Shown here piece after piece: positions 12,167-22,367 of a DNA stretch of 64,000 nt (position 1 is its first letter; the number at the start of each line of letters is the position of its first letter). The notes under the pieces were generated by a model, which worked only from the letters and a program-made list of their open reading frames with translations, made no database searches and was not told the DNA's origin. The DNA lies in contig JAGPYM010000017.1 of the NCBI GenBank assembly GCA_020736575.1, forward strand, positions 682,001-746,000, read 5' to 3'. The stretch comes from Thelonectria olida (Eukaryota; Ascomycota; Sordariomycetes; Hypocreales; Nectriaceae). The position numbers were made by a program, and so were the translations under genes.

Positions 12167-15100
12167 GAAGATGGGTGTATAAAAAAAGGCGATGGAAAGT
12201 CGAGGGCTGGACGGGGCGAAGGTGTAGGGCGTATTATGATGGTCGTTCGAGGGGTGTGATTTTCAAGACGAAAATGGACACCTGATGCCTGCACCCGTGC
12301 AAAGTGTCATGCAAGGGCGCGTCGAGGGGAAGAAAGTCGAGGGGAAAGAGGAAAAAAGATAGATCCAAAAATGTGATGCTCGAAAGAAGTAAATAGCTGT
12401 CAGCCCTGAAGCGTTGTCAAAGCATTAAGATGCTGTGGATACAAGAGTCGTTCTGGGGACGCGGCGTTGTAGGTCGATCACGTCAAGATTTGGCGGCTCC
12501 GAGGAGCGGCACGGCACGTGTCTAAGCTTATCGATTCGTCCGATAAGCCGGCCAGAGTAGAAGACGGAAGCTTCCAAGTTGAACATGGGACGATGGGGGG
12601 ACTGTTACATTGTGAATGAGAGGAATGAAAAGTCGGGAGCTTTCTAGGGCTGTTTTGCTGTTTTCGCCGCCACGGCGGACTTGTCTCGGTCTGACGACAT
12701 ATTGACGACCGATGACCGGGTTGGTTTTGGCCATATCCAGGTTTGGTTGATGTTTATATTTCTTTTGACACTTTGGGTGCAGCTGTCAATGCATATGCAA
12801 AATAAAATAAAATCCACCACGTCGGAGATATACGAATATGTGAATGAGGAAAAATCGATGTAGAGTCAAAGTCTCGATATGTTGGAACTTTCAAGTATTA
12901 TTGGCTTTGCAAAACTTGGTTTAGATAGGTTATACCGTTCAACACCATACGATGACTTTGGTCCTCGGGTCTGGTGATGAGATGGATGATGAGCTCTGGC
13001 CCCGCTTCCCCTGTCTCCAAGGCTAACTACTTTCTCCGCACTTCCATCAGAACCCGTATTTGTGGGAACACCGATGCTGTGTAATATTACTTCGAACGCA
13101 GCAGGTTGGTAGTGCAAGACACTATTCTTGAGTCGTTCAAAAATAAGAGATGGACACCGCATGAGAGAAAATGACCGAGGAAAATGGGCCAATCTCCACT
13201 GCTCAAGGTCAGGCGTATCCAACCAAGCCGTGCATCTCCTCCTCACAGATGGGATAGGCTGCTAACAGACTTGAAGATTCACGACTGTATGTTTGATGCA
13301 ATGAAAGATGAAACAATCGTAGTTAGTAAGGGCTCTTGCCTCGGCCACTGCTGAGTATTGGGACAAGATCGAATACATGGCCGATCATGAAAACCTCACC
13401 TTCTCCAAACATACTCAGACCGGTAGTAGCTATAACACACTTGCATACCTACCTACGGTCTAGTAGTCGTTTAACTAGAAGCAATTATCTCCTATCTTTA
13501 ATCCCCTTGATAATGTTTCGCCTCAGAACCAATCGGGGACCCCCCAAGGAACGCAATAAAGTGATGCAAATTGCGTAACCAGTGGAAATATCCGCACGTC
13601 GTAGAGTGGCCCGCGATTTTGGATGCTGATTCGTAGATGCATGAGAAGGACGAAAGGCCAGCCACCAAGACAGAATGAAACGTATGAAAGCCGTGATGAT
13701 GGTAACGTAAGCAGGTCCTATCTGTCAACCGTTGTTCCTTGCGAGACTGATTGTGCAGTACACCGATGAAGATGAGGCAAACCGATCCACGATGTAACCT
13801 ACCTATATCTGGGTCGCTAGGTATCGGGATCGAGTCAGTGACCGAAGGACCGGGAAGGAGTTGAAGCACGGTCTTATGTGACCCTTTCTTCGGTCATCAA
13901 ACCGGGCGGACGGTGTACCGGCAGGGGGGAGAATTACGAAGTACAAAGTTCTGGAAGCCTTCCATGTCGAGCTTCATCGACCCAGTTTTCTGGAGTTGTA
14001 TGGGCGGCTTCTGATCCAGGCACGAGACATGTTGAGAAGAAGGCGCCATTGATGCACGGCCGGTGAGTCTCCATGCGAGACCTGCCCATGAAAAGCAAAC
14101 ATGCTGCATTATGGCAATCAGGATGGACCCTTGGAAAGAAGCCATGATGGAATGGACCCTCAAGAACGCGAGGTCCCGTGACTTGAAGGTTGCCCTTGAG
14201 TGGCCCATCCAAGTGCATCCCAGTCTGACTTAGCCAGGCCTGGCCCCGTCGCTGGTCCCTCGTGAGCCCCAAACTGGCGCCTCTGACAGCGCGGCAATCG
14301 TCCACGTTTTGCAACGACTGGTCCTCGACTCTTTGGCATTGGCTGCGTCTGGGGGCTGTTGTCTGGGGTAAGGGACAACTTGCATGGGAGGATTGATAAG
14401 GACTTGCCAGTTCGGTGCTCGCCGGGAGCGCCGTTTATTTGATGCTGGCTACGTCGTGTTGGTATTAAGATAGCCGCGCTCCGTAACGACCTCTCCGGAA
14501 CTGCTAGAAATTATCGCGAAAGGCACTGGCAGGGAAGGGTAAAAACCTAGACAACTCAGGGTACCTATACCCTGGCGCAGCTCTTGCACACCAGAACCCA
14601 CACACAAGGAACGAATCCACGGTTGAACCCGCCCTTTCTCTCTCTTCCCTCTCCTCCTCGGAATTGTGCCTCGCGGACCGTGGGGAAAAGAGAGGGAAAG
14701 TCGGGCAACCTGAGGAGCATCTCTCACCTGGCCTTGGACAAACAGAGGAATCGACCGCCAAGGCACTTTACCTCAGTCTTGGCCGTCACGCCGTCAACGG
14801 AATAGGGCCAGCGAGAGTGCTCTCCGGTATGTCCGCCATTCCCACCATCAGTCAAGCTCTACAACCGTGCTGGCGCAGTCAAACAAATGAGCGAGTCCCG
14901 TCACTAACGATCACAGTGCACTAGAGACACAATCTAGTTTTGATACTGGACAGGCATCAACCTCCGCTACCACCAATCCACAAAGCCCACTGCCCTCCAC
15001 ACGGCGGCACACACACCACCACGAGGCACGGCCGCTCCTCCGCCGGCGCTCCAATCCTTAGCCTGGAATCGCTCGGTGAACGTTTTGGTCGACAGCGCAA

Positions 15101-15408
15101 ACGCTTTCCAATGTCGTGCCCGGAAGCGCGCCCGCATGAAACCTACCAAGCCATGATCTAGCGACTTCAACTTACACATCACGCACTTTGACGATTCAAG
15201 GCTCTGTTTCCTCGCAAATCACCACCGTCTCTCTCAAATCTCGCCGCCACCCCCTCCGGTATAACAAACACCCGACGACTCGGACTCGGAACGCTCCAAT
15301 TTCTACCAACTTTTTACCTCTTTACCCGAGCCTCCTTGCGAACTTGCCTGTCAACTTGGCTTCTTTTGCGCCTTCTACAACTATCAACCTGACGATGCGG
15401 CGCAGACC
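12167..15408. other. Divergent intergenic region between VID28 and PHO80-like cyclin
   Basis: About 3.2 kb shared by two genes transcribed away from each other. The right third is C-rich and T-rich, as is usual for fungal promoters and leaders. It contains one CACGTG palindrome at 12515-12520, on the VID28 side. I found no domain-bearing ORF or RNA gene. Confidence 0.55.
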
Positions 15409-15415
15409 ATGTTGA
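15395..15415 (+). promoter_or_regulatory. uORF overlapping the PHO80-like start codon
   Basis: ATG at 15395 opens a six-codon reading frame in a different frame from the cyclin. Its TGA (15413-15415) lies two bases past the cyclin ATG at 15409. Both ATGs have A at -3. If the transcript begins upstream, ribosomes would reach the cyclin start only by leaky scanning or by local reinitiation, or they would start at the next in-frame ATG (15562). Confidence 0.5.
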
Positions 15416-16575
15416 AACCATCACCAATCTTGTCCACCTCCGCCAATGCCTCGCCGACCTCCTTTCGCTATGCGCATCCCTCCCCCCAAAACCCTCACAA
15501 ACATTCGTCTGCGATCGGGCGACGACGCTCCTCACGATCAGACTCTTGTCCCGTCGACACCATGAACTCGTCTCCCCACCAGCGCCCGAGGCAGTACGTC
15601 GCAAACGACGCAGGCATTCAAGCCTCCTCCATGGAGAGTCAAATAAAGTCATCATCATCCTCCCTCTCTCAAAAACCTCTCTCACAACCACCATCAAAAT
15701 CCCCTCGTCCTCCCGTCCCGATGGCAAACCCCTCCGCCGCCGCCCCGCATCCCTCCCAAAACCACATCGCGAATGAAGGCCAGCCGCCGCCACAAAGCGG
15801 GGTGTCACCTGTGAAGAGAAGAACATCGCCACCACGTCCCCCAACGCAAGCGACGACTTCTTCAGGATCTTCATCGTCGCAGACGTCAAAAAGGCTCAGG
15901 CCTGATTCTCCACCCAAAGTCCTCCCGCTACAATATGAGTTCTGTGCCGTTGAAGATATGGTCGAATTGATTGCACACATGTTGGGCGAATTGATAGCCA
16001 CCAACGACGCCATACGGATCTCGAACGGGGGCCTAACACGTTTCCACTCTAGGTACGGCCGTCGACCGCGTTGGATGTTGAATGTCACTGACGTGAATCG
16101 CAGGACGGCCCCTGGAATATCCGTACGGGATTACTTACATCGCCTAGCCAGACACGCTACGTTAACCCCGCCACTATTGCTCGCCATGGTGTACTATATC
16201 GATAGACTCTGCGCTATGTACCAGGAGTTTACGATCAACACCTTGACCGTTCACCGATTTCTTATCACGGCAGCGACTGTCGCAGCCAAGGGACTATCCG
16301 ACTCATTCTGGAACAACACGACGTATGCACGAGTGGGCGGCGTTAGAGTGGCCGAATTAAAACTCCTGGAACTCGAATTTCTCTACCGGGTGGATTGGAA
16401 GATTGTGCCAAACCCAGAGGTCCTCGTGGCATATTATAAAGGCCTAGTCGAACGTACCCCAGGGTATTGTCTCGACTCTGATGAATCATCGGGCGACGAC
16501 GACATAGAAGAGGATGGAGTGGAAGAAGATGGAGAGGCGTGTAATGGGGATGGAGAGCACCAAGAGGCGCAATGA
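15409..16575 (+). CDS. PHO80/PREG-type cyclin, PHO85 kinase partner
   Basis: Two exons (15409-16052 and 16104-16575) give 371 residues. The 51-nt intron is a multiple of three and open, so it can be overlooked. Removing it restores the cyclin junction FHSRTAPGISVRDYL, which matches yeast Pho80 (YHSRVPPNISIFNYF). The N-terminal 180 residues are Ser/Pro-rich and low-complexity. The cyclin box follows with ISVRDYL, LLLAMVYYIDRLC, LTVHRFLITAATVAAKG and YARVGGVRVAELKLLELEFLYRVDW. The tail is acidic. Pho80 and Neurospora PREG act with the PHO85/PGOV kinase to hold the phosphate-starvation factor Pho4/NUC-1 inactive when phosphate is ample. An alternative start at 15562 (M52) has an excellent ACC context and avoids the overlapping uORF. 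It would give 320 residues and cannot be excluded. Confidence 0.9.
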   Translation: MLKPSPILSTSANASPTSFRYAHPSPQNPHKHSSAIGRRRSSRSDSCPVDTMNSSPHQRPRQYVANDAGIQASSMESQIKSSSSSLSQKPLSQPPSKSPRPPVPMANPSAAAPHPSQNHIANEGQPPPQSGVSPVKRRTSPPRPPTQATTSSGSSSSQTSKRLRPDSPPKVLPLQYEFCAVEDMVELIAHMLGELIATNDAIRISNGGLTRFHSRYGRRPRWMLNVTDVNRRTAPGISVRDYLHRLARHATLTPPLLLAMVYYIDRLCAMYQEFTINTLTVHRFLITAATVAAKGLSDSFWNNTTYARVGGVRVAELKLLELEFLYRVDWKIVPNPEVLVAYYKGLVERTPGYCLDSDESSGDDDIEEDGVEEDGEACNGDGEHQEAQ

Positions 16576-17109
16576 TACCCTTTGGACTTGATGGTGGGGG
16601 CAGTGAATATGGCCTGATCAGCCCAGGGAACGCTTGGCCACAGCAAGCTGGCGGCTTTTGCGACAGAGGAGACCAAATACCATTGGAAAGACCGTGGTGG
16701 ATCTTAGTTACATGACAGCACATACGTGAACCGGCGTATTGGGAGGTTCGGGTGATGATTTGATTATTTCGGACAGCGCCATAAGGTAGAGCGAAGAAGC
16801 ATTTGTACATACACAAGGAAAACTATTTAGAATTGAGAATCGAGCATATCGTTGGATGCTTTGAGGCTGGTAATCTTTTTGCTTTCTTCGACGTTTTAAA
16901 TTCCTTGAGGAAGCACCAATCCATTCAATCGTTCCGTCACCCCAAGTCCATGGTTGGCGTTCAAGGGTCCTGGAATTTATCCGAAATACTACCGCTAGGG
17001 AAGCTGCCCATGTCCAGGTGTCGTCTTCCACCAGGAGCTGCTCAAGTTAAAGCTTCAACTCATCCATTTACAACCAATACTACGGATCTCGATCCGCCAG
17101 CACTTCACA
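16576..17109. other. Intergenic, PHO80-like 3' flank and EMC10 promoter
   Basis: About 0.5 kb between two genes on the plus strand. Nothing beyond short random ORFs was seen. Confidence 0.5.
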
Positions 17110-17737
17110 ATGCGGGTTGCGACTTTATTCTCAGCGGTTTGCGCCGCCGCACTCGTGGCCGCCGACCAGCGCACCGTTCAGATCCACGTCCAACCCATCG
17201 ACAGCTCAGCGTCCGCCCCCCAGCCCCTCGCCGAAGTCGCCTACGACCCAGCCTCCCTCTCATCATCTCAAGTCGTTTCCTACGAAGCTCCTGACTTCCC
17301 CGAGACGGCGTCGACGGTGCGCATCGGCGTGTACGACAGCAAGTCGGGCCGGTGGATCTCGGGCACCACCGCCGCGAGCGCGGACAACTTCGCCAAGGGA
17401 TACGCGCCCAACATTCTGCTGGCCCTGGACGAGCAGGGCGAGCTGCTCAGCGCGGCGTACAAGGGCGTGAGGATCGACGCGGGCCAGACTCGTGATTTTG
17501 GTCCGAAGGTAGTGGTGCTGCCGGCGACAAAGGGGAAGCAACCGGAGCTGAACAAGCCGGTGGTTTTGTCGCCTGAGGGTCGCAAGGTAGGAGAGGAGCC
17601 GGAAAAGAGTCTTTTGCAAAAGTACGTTCCAGGAGGTGATGGAGAGTGTGCGTGTTTAATGCTAATGACGATGCAGGTACTGGTGGGTTCTGGCGATTAT
17701 GGTGGTCATGACGATGGCGGGAGGCGGCGACAAATAG
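17110..17737 (+). CDS. EMC10: ER membrane protein complex subunit 10 (EMC10)
   Basis: Two exons (17110-17621 and 17677-17737), with a 55-nt intron from GTACGT to ATGCAG, give 190 residues. Without splicing the frame runs on to 17892 with an unlikely tail. Spliced, the C-terminus reads LLQKYWWVLAIMVVMTMAGG. That aligns with the single membrane span of animal EMC10, which has FFAKYW followed by hydrophobic residues and a Gly-rich end. Residues 1-18 form a signal peptide. A lumenal beta-rich domain follows, with VRIGVYDSKSGRWISGT. The protein is a type I ER membrane protein of the EMC, which inserts tail-anchored and multipass proteins. The assignment rests on topology plus the conserved C-terminal signature. 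Confidence 0.82.
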
Positions 17738-18529
17738 AGACTCGACTCGAAGATGTATTAACAATGGAATCAACACTCAAGTTTGGAACCTCGTTTCTGT
17801 TGCGTCAAATGGTCTTGCTATTCTTAACAGGGCCTGATTTATCGCTTGTTATTAAGGGTCTGAGAATGGTGTCTACTATCATGCTGATGTGAATGTGACA
17901 AGCCTGCGATTGGGCATGTGAACGATGTGTGTACCATCAACTTTCCCATTTTTGCCTCGTTTCTACGCTTCTTGATCATTTTTCTCCCGGGGTAGCGGTA
18001 GATCGAAAGGAAGTCTATATTGACTGGACACAACTGTCGGAGCTGAATGAAGCCCTGGTCTCAGCTATCACATCCCTTCTACGTGTGTGAAAAGTCTTTT
18101 CCCTCGTTCATTATGCCCGAGACAGCAAATAACAATTGCCCATTGCTCAATGCCCATTTCCTAGATATATATCAATCTATTGTTTGCCTGCTTCCATTGT
18201 CTCAGCTTTCAATCTGTGAGTGTCATCACGTGTTTGTCCATGTGATGCCGGCAAAAGCAGAGTGCGAACATGGAGCTAGTTCAGATCGGGCCTAGATCGG
18301 TTGCTATGAGAAGATCTGGGCCGCTGGCTGGCTGGTTCGCATGCGCCTTCTTAAAAGCCTGGTTGGTAGCACCGGCCCGCGAAAGACCTAGAGCTGGTCC
18401 GCCGTTTTGAGCTGCATCTTTCACGCTTCCCCTTGCATAACAAACCACCGTGCAGTTTTCTCATCTCTCACCGCGACAAGACTTTGACCACCCCATATTT
18501 CAACTTCCTTTCTGTCAATCATAATCACA
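17738..18529. other. Intergenic, EMC10 3' flank and CHZ1 promoter
   Basis: About 0.8 kb. It contains a CACGTG palindrome (18227-18232) about 300 bp before the CHZ1 start, which may be chance. No ORF of interest. Confidence 0.5.
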
Positions 18530-18997
18530 ATGGCTGAGAACGGCACCACCCCCCAGACCTCTGCTGAGGAGACCTTTGAGAGCAAGGGTAAGGGCAAGGC
18601 TCCCGCCGAGAACGCCCCTGCTGAGGACGCTGCCATGGACGAGGATGACTCTGATTCCGACGATGAGCAGGAGGAGGTGAGTTTCATGATGATTCATTCC
18701 CCTCAATGAAGGTCGACATGGTTTGCTAACTCAGAACTTAGGTTGTCGAAGCCGGTATGAGCTACCCTATACCTCTGGAATCTGAAGTCAAACTAACCAC
18801 AGCTGCGTGCAGATGAGGACGGCATGGAGGAGATTGACCTGAACAACATCGTCGAGGGTGGTCGCCGCACTCGAGGTGCGCAGATCGACTTCGCCAAGGC
18901 TGCGGCGGAGAACCCCGCCGACGACTACGACGAGGATGAGGATGAGGACTTCCAGCCCGCCGAGGCGATGGATGAGGACGTCAAGATGTCTGACTAA
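18530..18997 (+). CDS. CHZ1: Histone H2A.Z chaperone CHZ1
   Basis: Three exons (18530-18676, 18742-18754, 18813-18997) encode 114 residues. The middle exon is only 13 nt. It is required because exon 1 ends in phase 0 and exon 3 must be entered in phase 1. The protein is small, highly acidic and disordered. It carries the CHZ motif MEEIDLNNIVEGGRRTRG (about residues 60-77), the family signature that binds H2A.Z-H2B, flanked by Asp/Glu runs. In yeast, Chz1 delivers H2A.Z-H2B dimers to the SWR1 remodeller in the nucleus. Each individual ORF fragment is too short to stand out on its own. Confidence comes from the diagnostic motif and the consistent splice phases. Confidence 0.9.
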
Positions 18998-19829
18998 ACT
19001 CATAACTATGGTTAGGTGGACGAAAGGCATAGACCATGGCGGAAACATCACCCGCCCATGAGGAAATGGGATGATGAATGTCTTTTTTTGCTCGGACTTG
19101 AAGAAATCAACATCTTGGCGGATCTCATCGACTCAAGGTTGGATGTGGAATAGCATCGACTGCGACTAGCATTGGGGTATCTGCATGCATTGGTATCATG
19201 TTACCGGCTGGTATTTAGGTATCATATGCAAGGAGAGCAGTTCAAAGAGACACACGCACACAGCAGATGCAGGTCCTTGGACTCGACGGTGAATGTATAT
19301 TGCGTGAGTTTCCCGTCATAAGATTCAACCAAGTCCTCAGAAAGACTCAATATTCGGTTGTCGGCTCTGCCGAGTCCGAAGTGGCGTTCAACCTAATGCA
19401 TTCATACGAGAATTTCGTACAAAATCGTCGATATGACCTGTTGGACTGATGTTAACAAAACGAGAACTCGGGCCAAAAGGTACGTGCTGAGACACCCACC
19501 GACACGCCAAACGGCAAGTCTCCCAAGGTTCCAATTCTCGCCCCCCTAAAAGTCACGACCATGCAGAACAAGCAACCGTCACGAGGCCCCGACGGAACCT
19601 AACACCTAAGCCAGTTCGGAAAACGACAGGGTTTCGTTTTCATACCTTAATTCCCAACGCAACGACCAGCTTCAGTTTTTCCTTTTTTTCCCTACTTACC
19701 TAAGAGAGTCCCTTTTCTTTCTTCAGGTTGTCGTTCTTCCTCCCTGGTTCTTTTTATTCATTCGGCTTTTCACTTTTTCTCCCTGCACTGGTCTGCTCCC
19801 CTTCTATTTAACACAGCATTCTCGAGGCC
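18998..19829. other. Intergenic, CHZ1 3' flank and BET1 promoter
   Basis: About 0.8 kb. The right end (19670-19800) is strongly T- and CT-rich, typical of a fungal promoter or leader before BET1. No ORF of interest. Confidence 0.5.
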
Positions 19830-20553
19830 ATGGCCCAAAGGTACATACATTCTTTGTTCCTGGTCTGCCGTTAATAGCGGGCCGCCACTCCCCCAAATGG
19901 CAACGTCACCAGAACCGATTGCTAACAAAACCGTTCGCCAGGTTCGGCGCCTCGTCGCTGCACCAGCGCGACTCCCGCAGCGCGCTCTTCGAGGGCTACA
20001 CAGGCGACGCAGCCTCTCGCCGGCCCGTCAGCGCGAGCCCGCGCCAGGGCGGCTACGGCTACGGGGGCTACGGCGCGCCCAGCACCAGCAACACGGGGCT
20101 CGGCATCAGTGGCAGCGGACCGCAGGGCGGCTTTCGACCGGCGACGCCGAATCGGAGGGGTCAGTACAGCGATGCCGTGCTGAACGAGCTGGAGAGCCAG
20201 AACGATGCGCACGTCGAGGGCATTCTGGGCAAGGTCAAGGTGTTGAAGGATGTGAGTGCTTTGTTGGGCTCTCCTCCCATGGTGGGGACAGGCGACGTGG
20301 AAGCTGCAAGACCGAATAAAATGCTGACCCTCGATGTTGCGTGTAGATGACTGTCGCCATCGGTGATGAAATTCGCGAATCGTCCGCCCTCGCCGAAAAG
20401 ATGAACGACTCCTTCGACACAACGCGAATCCGCCTCCGGGGCACCATGAACCGCATGCTCCTGATGGCTCAGCGAACCGGCGTGGGTTGGAAGGTCTGGC
20501 TTGCCTTTTTTGCTGCCGTCTTTATGCTCTTCGTGTACGTCTGGTTATTTTAG
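19830..20553 (+). CDS. BET1: Golgi/ER vesicle SNARE BET1
   Basis: Three exons (19830-19840, 19942-20251, 20347-20553) give 175 residues. The first coding exon is only 11 nt (MAQ plus two bases of the Arg codon). The start gives MAQRFGASSLHQRDSRSALF, matching the conserved N-terminus of yeast Bet1. A Gly/Tyr/Ser-rich linker follows. The Qc-type SNARE helix (about residues 85-150) includes MTVAIGDEIRES with Ser at the zero layer, as in yeast Bet1. A C-terminal membrane anchor (VWLAFFAAVFMLFVYVWLF) ends two residues before the stop, giving a tail-anchored topology. Bet1 pairs with Sed5, Bos1 and Sec22 for ER-to-Golgi fusion. The length is slightly above the yeast 142 residues because of the linker. 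Confidence 0.92.
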
Positions 20554-21227
20554 AAACCTCGAATCGGCTCCGGAACGACATGGGACAACAACGGCCGGCT
20601 TAATTCTTGTTTTCGCATGTACCACATCGACAACGATTTGAACGCTGGGGACGATATCCCGAGACGAATGAATCCAACACGAGGAAGAGAACGAGAGGGA
20701 CGAGCACGAGAGGCATATTGGCATAGAGAGGAAAGCAAAAACAATGGCTCTCTCGGAAGAGACGGGGGATGGTGTTTCGAAGAGAACAGAGAACAGGGCA
20801 AAATTTCTGCATTTATGAATGCATGCATTCATCCTTGGATGGCGTTGGGAATGGGCGTTGCGACACTACTTCTGTTTAATCTTTTGCATCATGATTATCT
20901 GGATTCAAGGGCTGCGCTCCACGAGGGAAATCCAAAACCACCCAGCAAAACAATCAAAGCGACGGGACGCGCCTTCGTCTCGTCAACCGTACAAACTTTG
21001 TAATACTAGTTGTCGTCTTCTGAGAGATGATACATACGCATGGGAGCAACTTGTGTGCTTTTTTCGACATAGGACAGAGTCAGGGAGGCTAGAGGAACCT
21101 TGAATGCATATTTTATTTTATTTTAATTTCACCTCGAAAAGAGGATACAAACGCTGATGGGGTATATCTGAAGGGCTGTCCAGCATGCTTCTGGGTGCCA
21201 ACTGTCGCGTGGTACTTCGTAGAGTCG
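20554..21227. other. Convergent 3' intergenic region, BET1 and APC15
   Basis: About 0.7 kb between two genes that end toward each other. It contains an AT-rich stretch with TTTTATTTTATTTT near 21111-21126, a plausible polyadenylation area for either gene. No coding signal. Confidence 0.5.
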
Positions 21228-22367
21228 TTACTGGCGGGCTCGCCGACCGGCTGCGGGGCTGCTTTCCATGAAGCTGCTGCCGTCCTGAGACAGGATATTG
21301 CTTAGATCCATGATACTGGCACGACCACCAGTGCTAGGGCGGGGGTGCAAGGTCGGAGATGAAGGGGGAGGCATGGCGGCGGAACGCGGCATGAAGCTCA
21401 TATCCACCTCCTCTTCTTCCTCGTCGTCCTCGTCGCTCTCTTCCTCTTCACTGCTGCTCAGCTCGGCTTCCGAGTCGGTGTGCTCGTAACCACCGCCCTC
21501 ATCGGCCTCGGGAATGTCGTCGTCAAGATCCGCGTCCATGTCCATGCCGAGCCCGTCGTCATCGTGCGCAAAGTCATCCTCGTCCAATATGTGGCCTTGG
21601 TCTTCTTCGTCAATCTCGTCGTCTCCGCCGTACATGTCGCCACCGTCGCCTTCACCACGGACGAGAGCTTCTCGGAAGGCATCCTCGCTCATCCGCATTC
21701 GGGCAGCTATAAGGTCGTTTTGCCTCTCTTCCCTTAGGACCGACTCGTCTGCTGGAGCTTGGGCATGCCTGTAATCATCTTCGTCGGACTCTTCGTTCTC
21801 TTCATCTTCAACTTCGTCATCATCATCGTCATCGTCGGGTAATCCGTATTCATCTTCTGCATCTGGAATATCGTCATCCAAGTCCTGTGCGCCATCCAGC
21901 TGGACATCGCCCATCATCCCATCCTCAGGATTATTTCCGGCTTCAGCTTCAGCTAGCTCCTGTGCCAACTGCTCCCGACGAAGAGCTTCCTGATGTTCTT
22001 CTTGCTCTCGTTTCTCCTCCCGCATTTGATGGAGTGTTTTGGGAACACCGGGGGGCTTCAACCAGCCACTGCCATAGTTCTGGATATTCAATCGCCGTCG
22101 TTGTATGCACTGTTCATCCGCGGCGAGGCGGGCTAAGGCTGAGCGCTCGAGAAGATTTTCGCGTTGGCGGGAGTGATGGCCATTTTGACGCTGGTGATGG
22201 GAGTCTCCAGGCGGGCTGTGGTGGGGTGTCGGAGGAGTGAAGGGGTTAAGGGCCGACCTATACCATATAGAATGCGACTAAGCGAGTGTTAGCTGGAGCT
22301 TCTTGACACCAGGGTGGCCACTCATGCATACATCTCGAGGAGTAAAATCTGGGAGTGAAGTAAACAT
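21228..22367 (-). CDS. APC15: Anaphase-promoting complex subunit 15 (APC15/Mnd2)
   Basis: Two exons (22367-22332 and 22277-21228), with a 54-nt intron from GTATGC to CTTAG, give 361 residues. The 36-nt first exon supplies MFTSLPDFTPRD. It joins to SHSIWYRSALNPFTPP, the typical fungal start of this family. The conserved core is LLERSALARLAADEQCIQRR, then LNIQNYGSGWLKPPGVPKTL. The rest is an Asp/Glu-rich disordered tail with a basic end. APC15/Mnd2 sits on the APC/C platform. In yeast Mnd2 restrains the meiotic APC/C-Ama1 form, and in animals APC15 promotes turnover of the checkpoint complex. The recognisable core is short, so the role is inferred from this family. Confidence 0.88.

Noticed and set aside
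17622..17892. Read-through of the EMC10 frame to 17892 as a 260-residue protein
   Set aside because: A canonical intron (17622-17676) gives the conserved EMC10 membrane anchor and stop. The read-through tail has no such feature.
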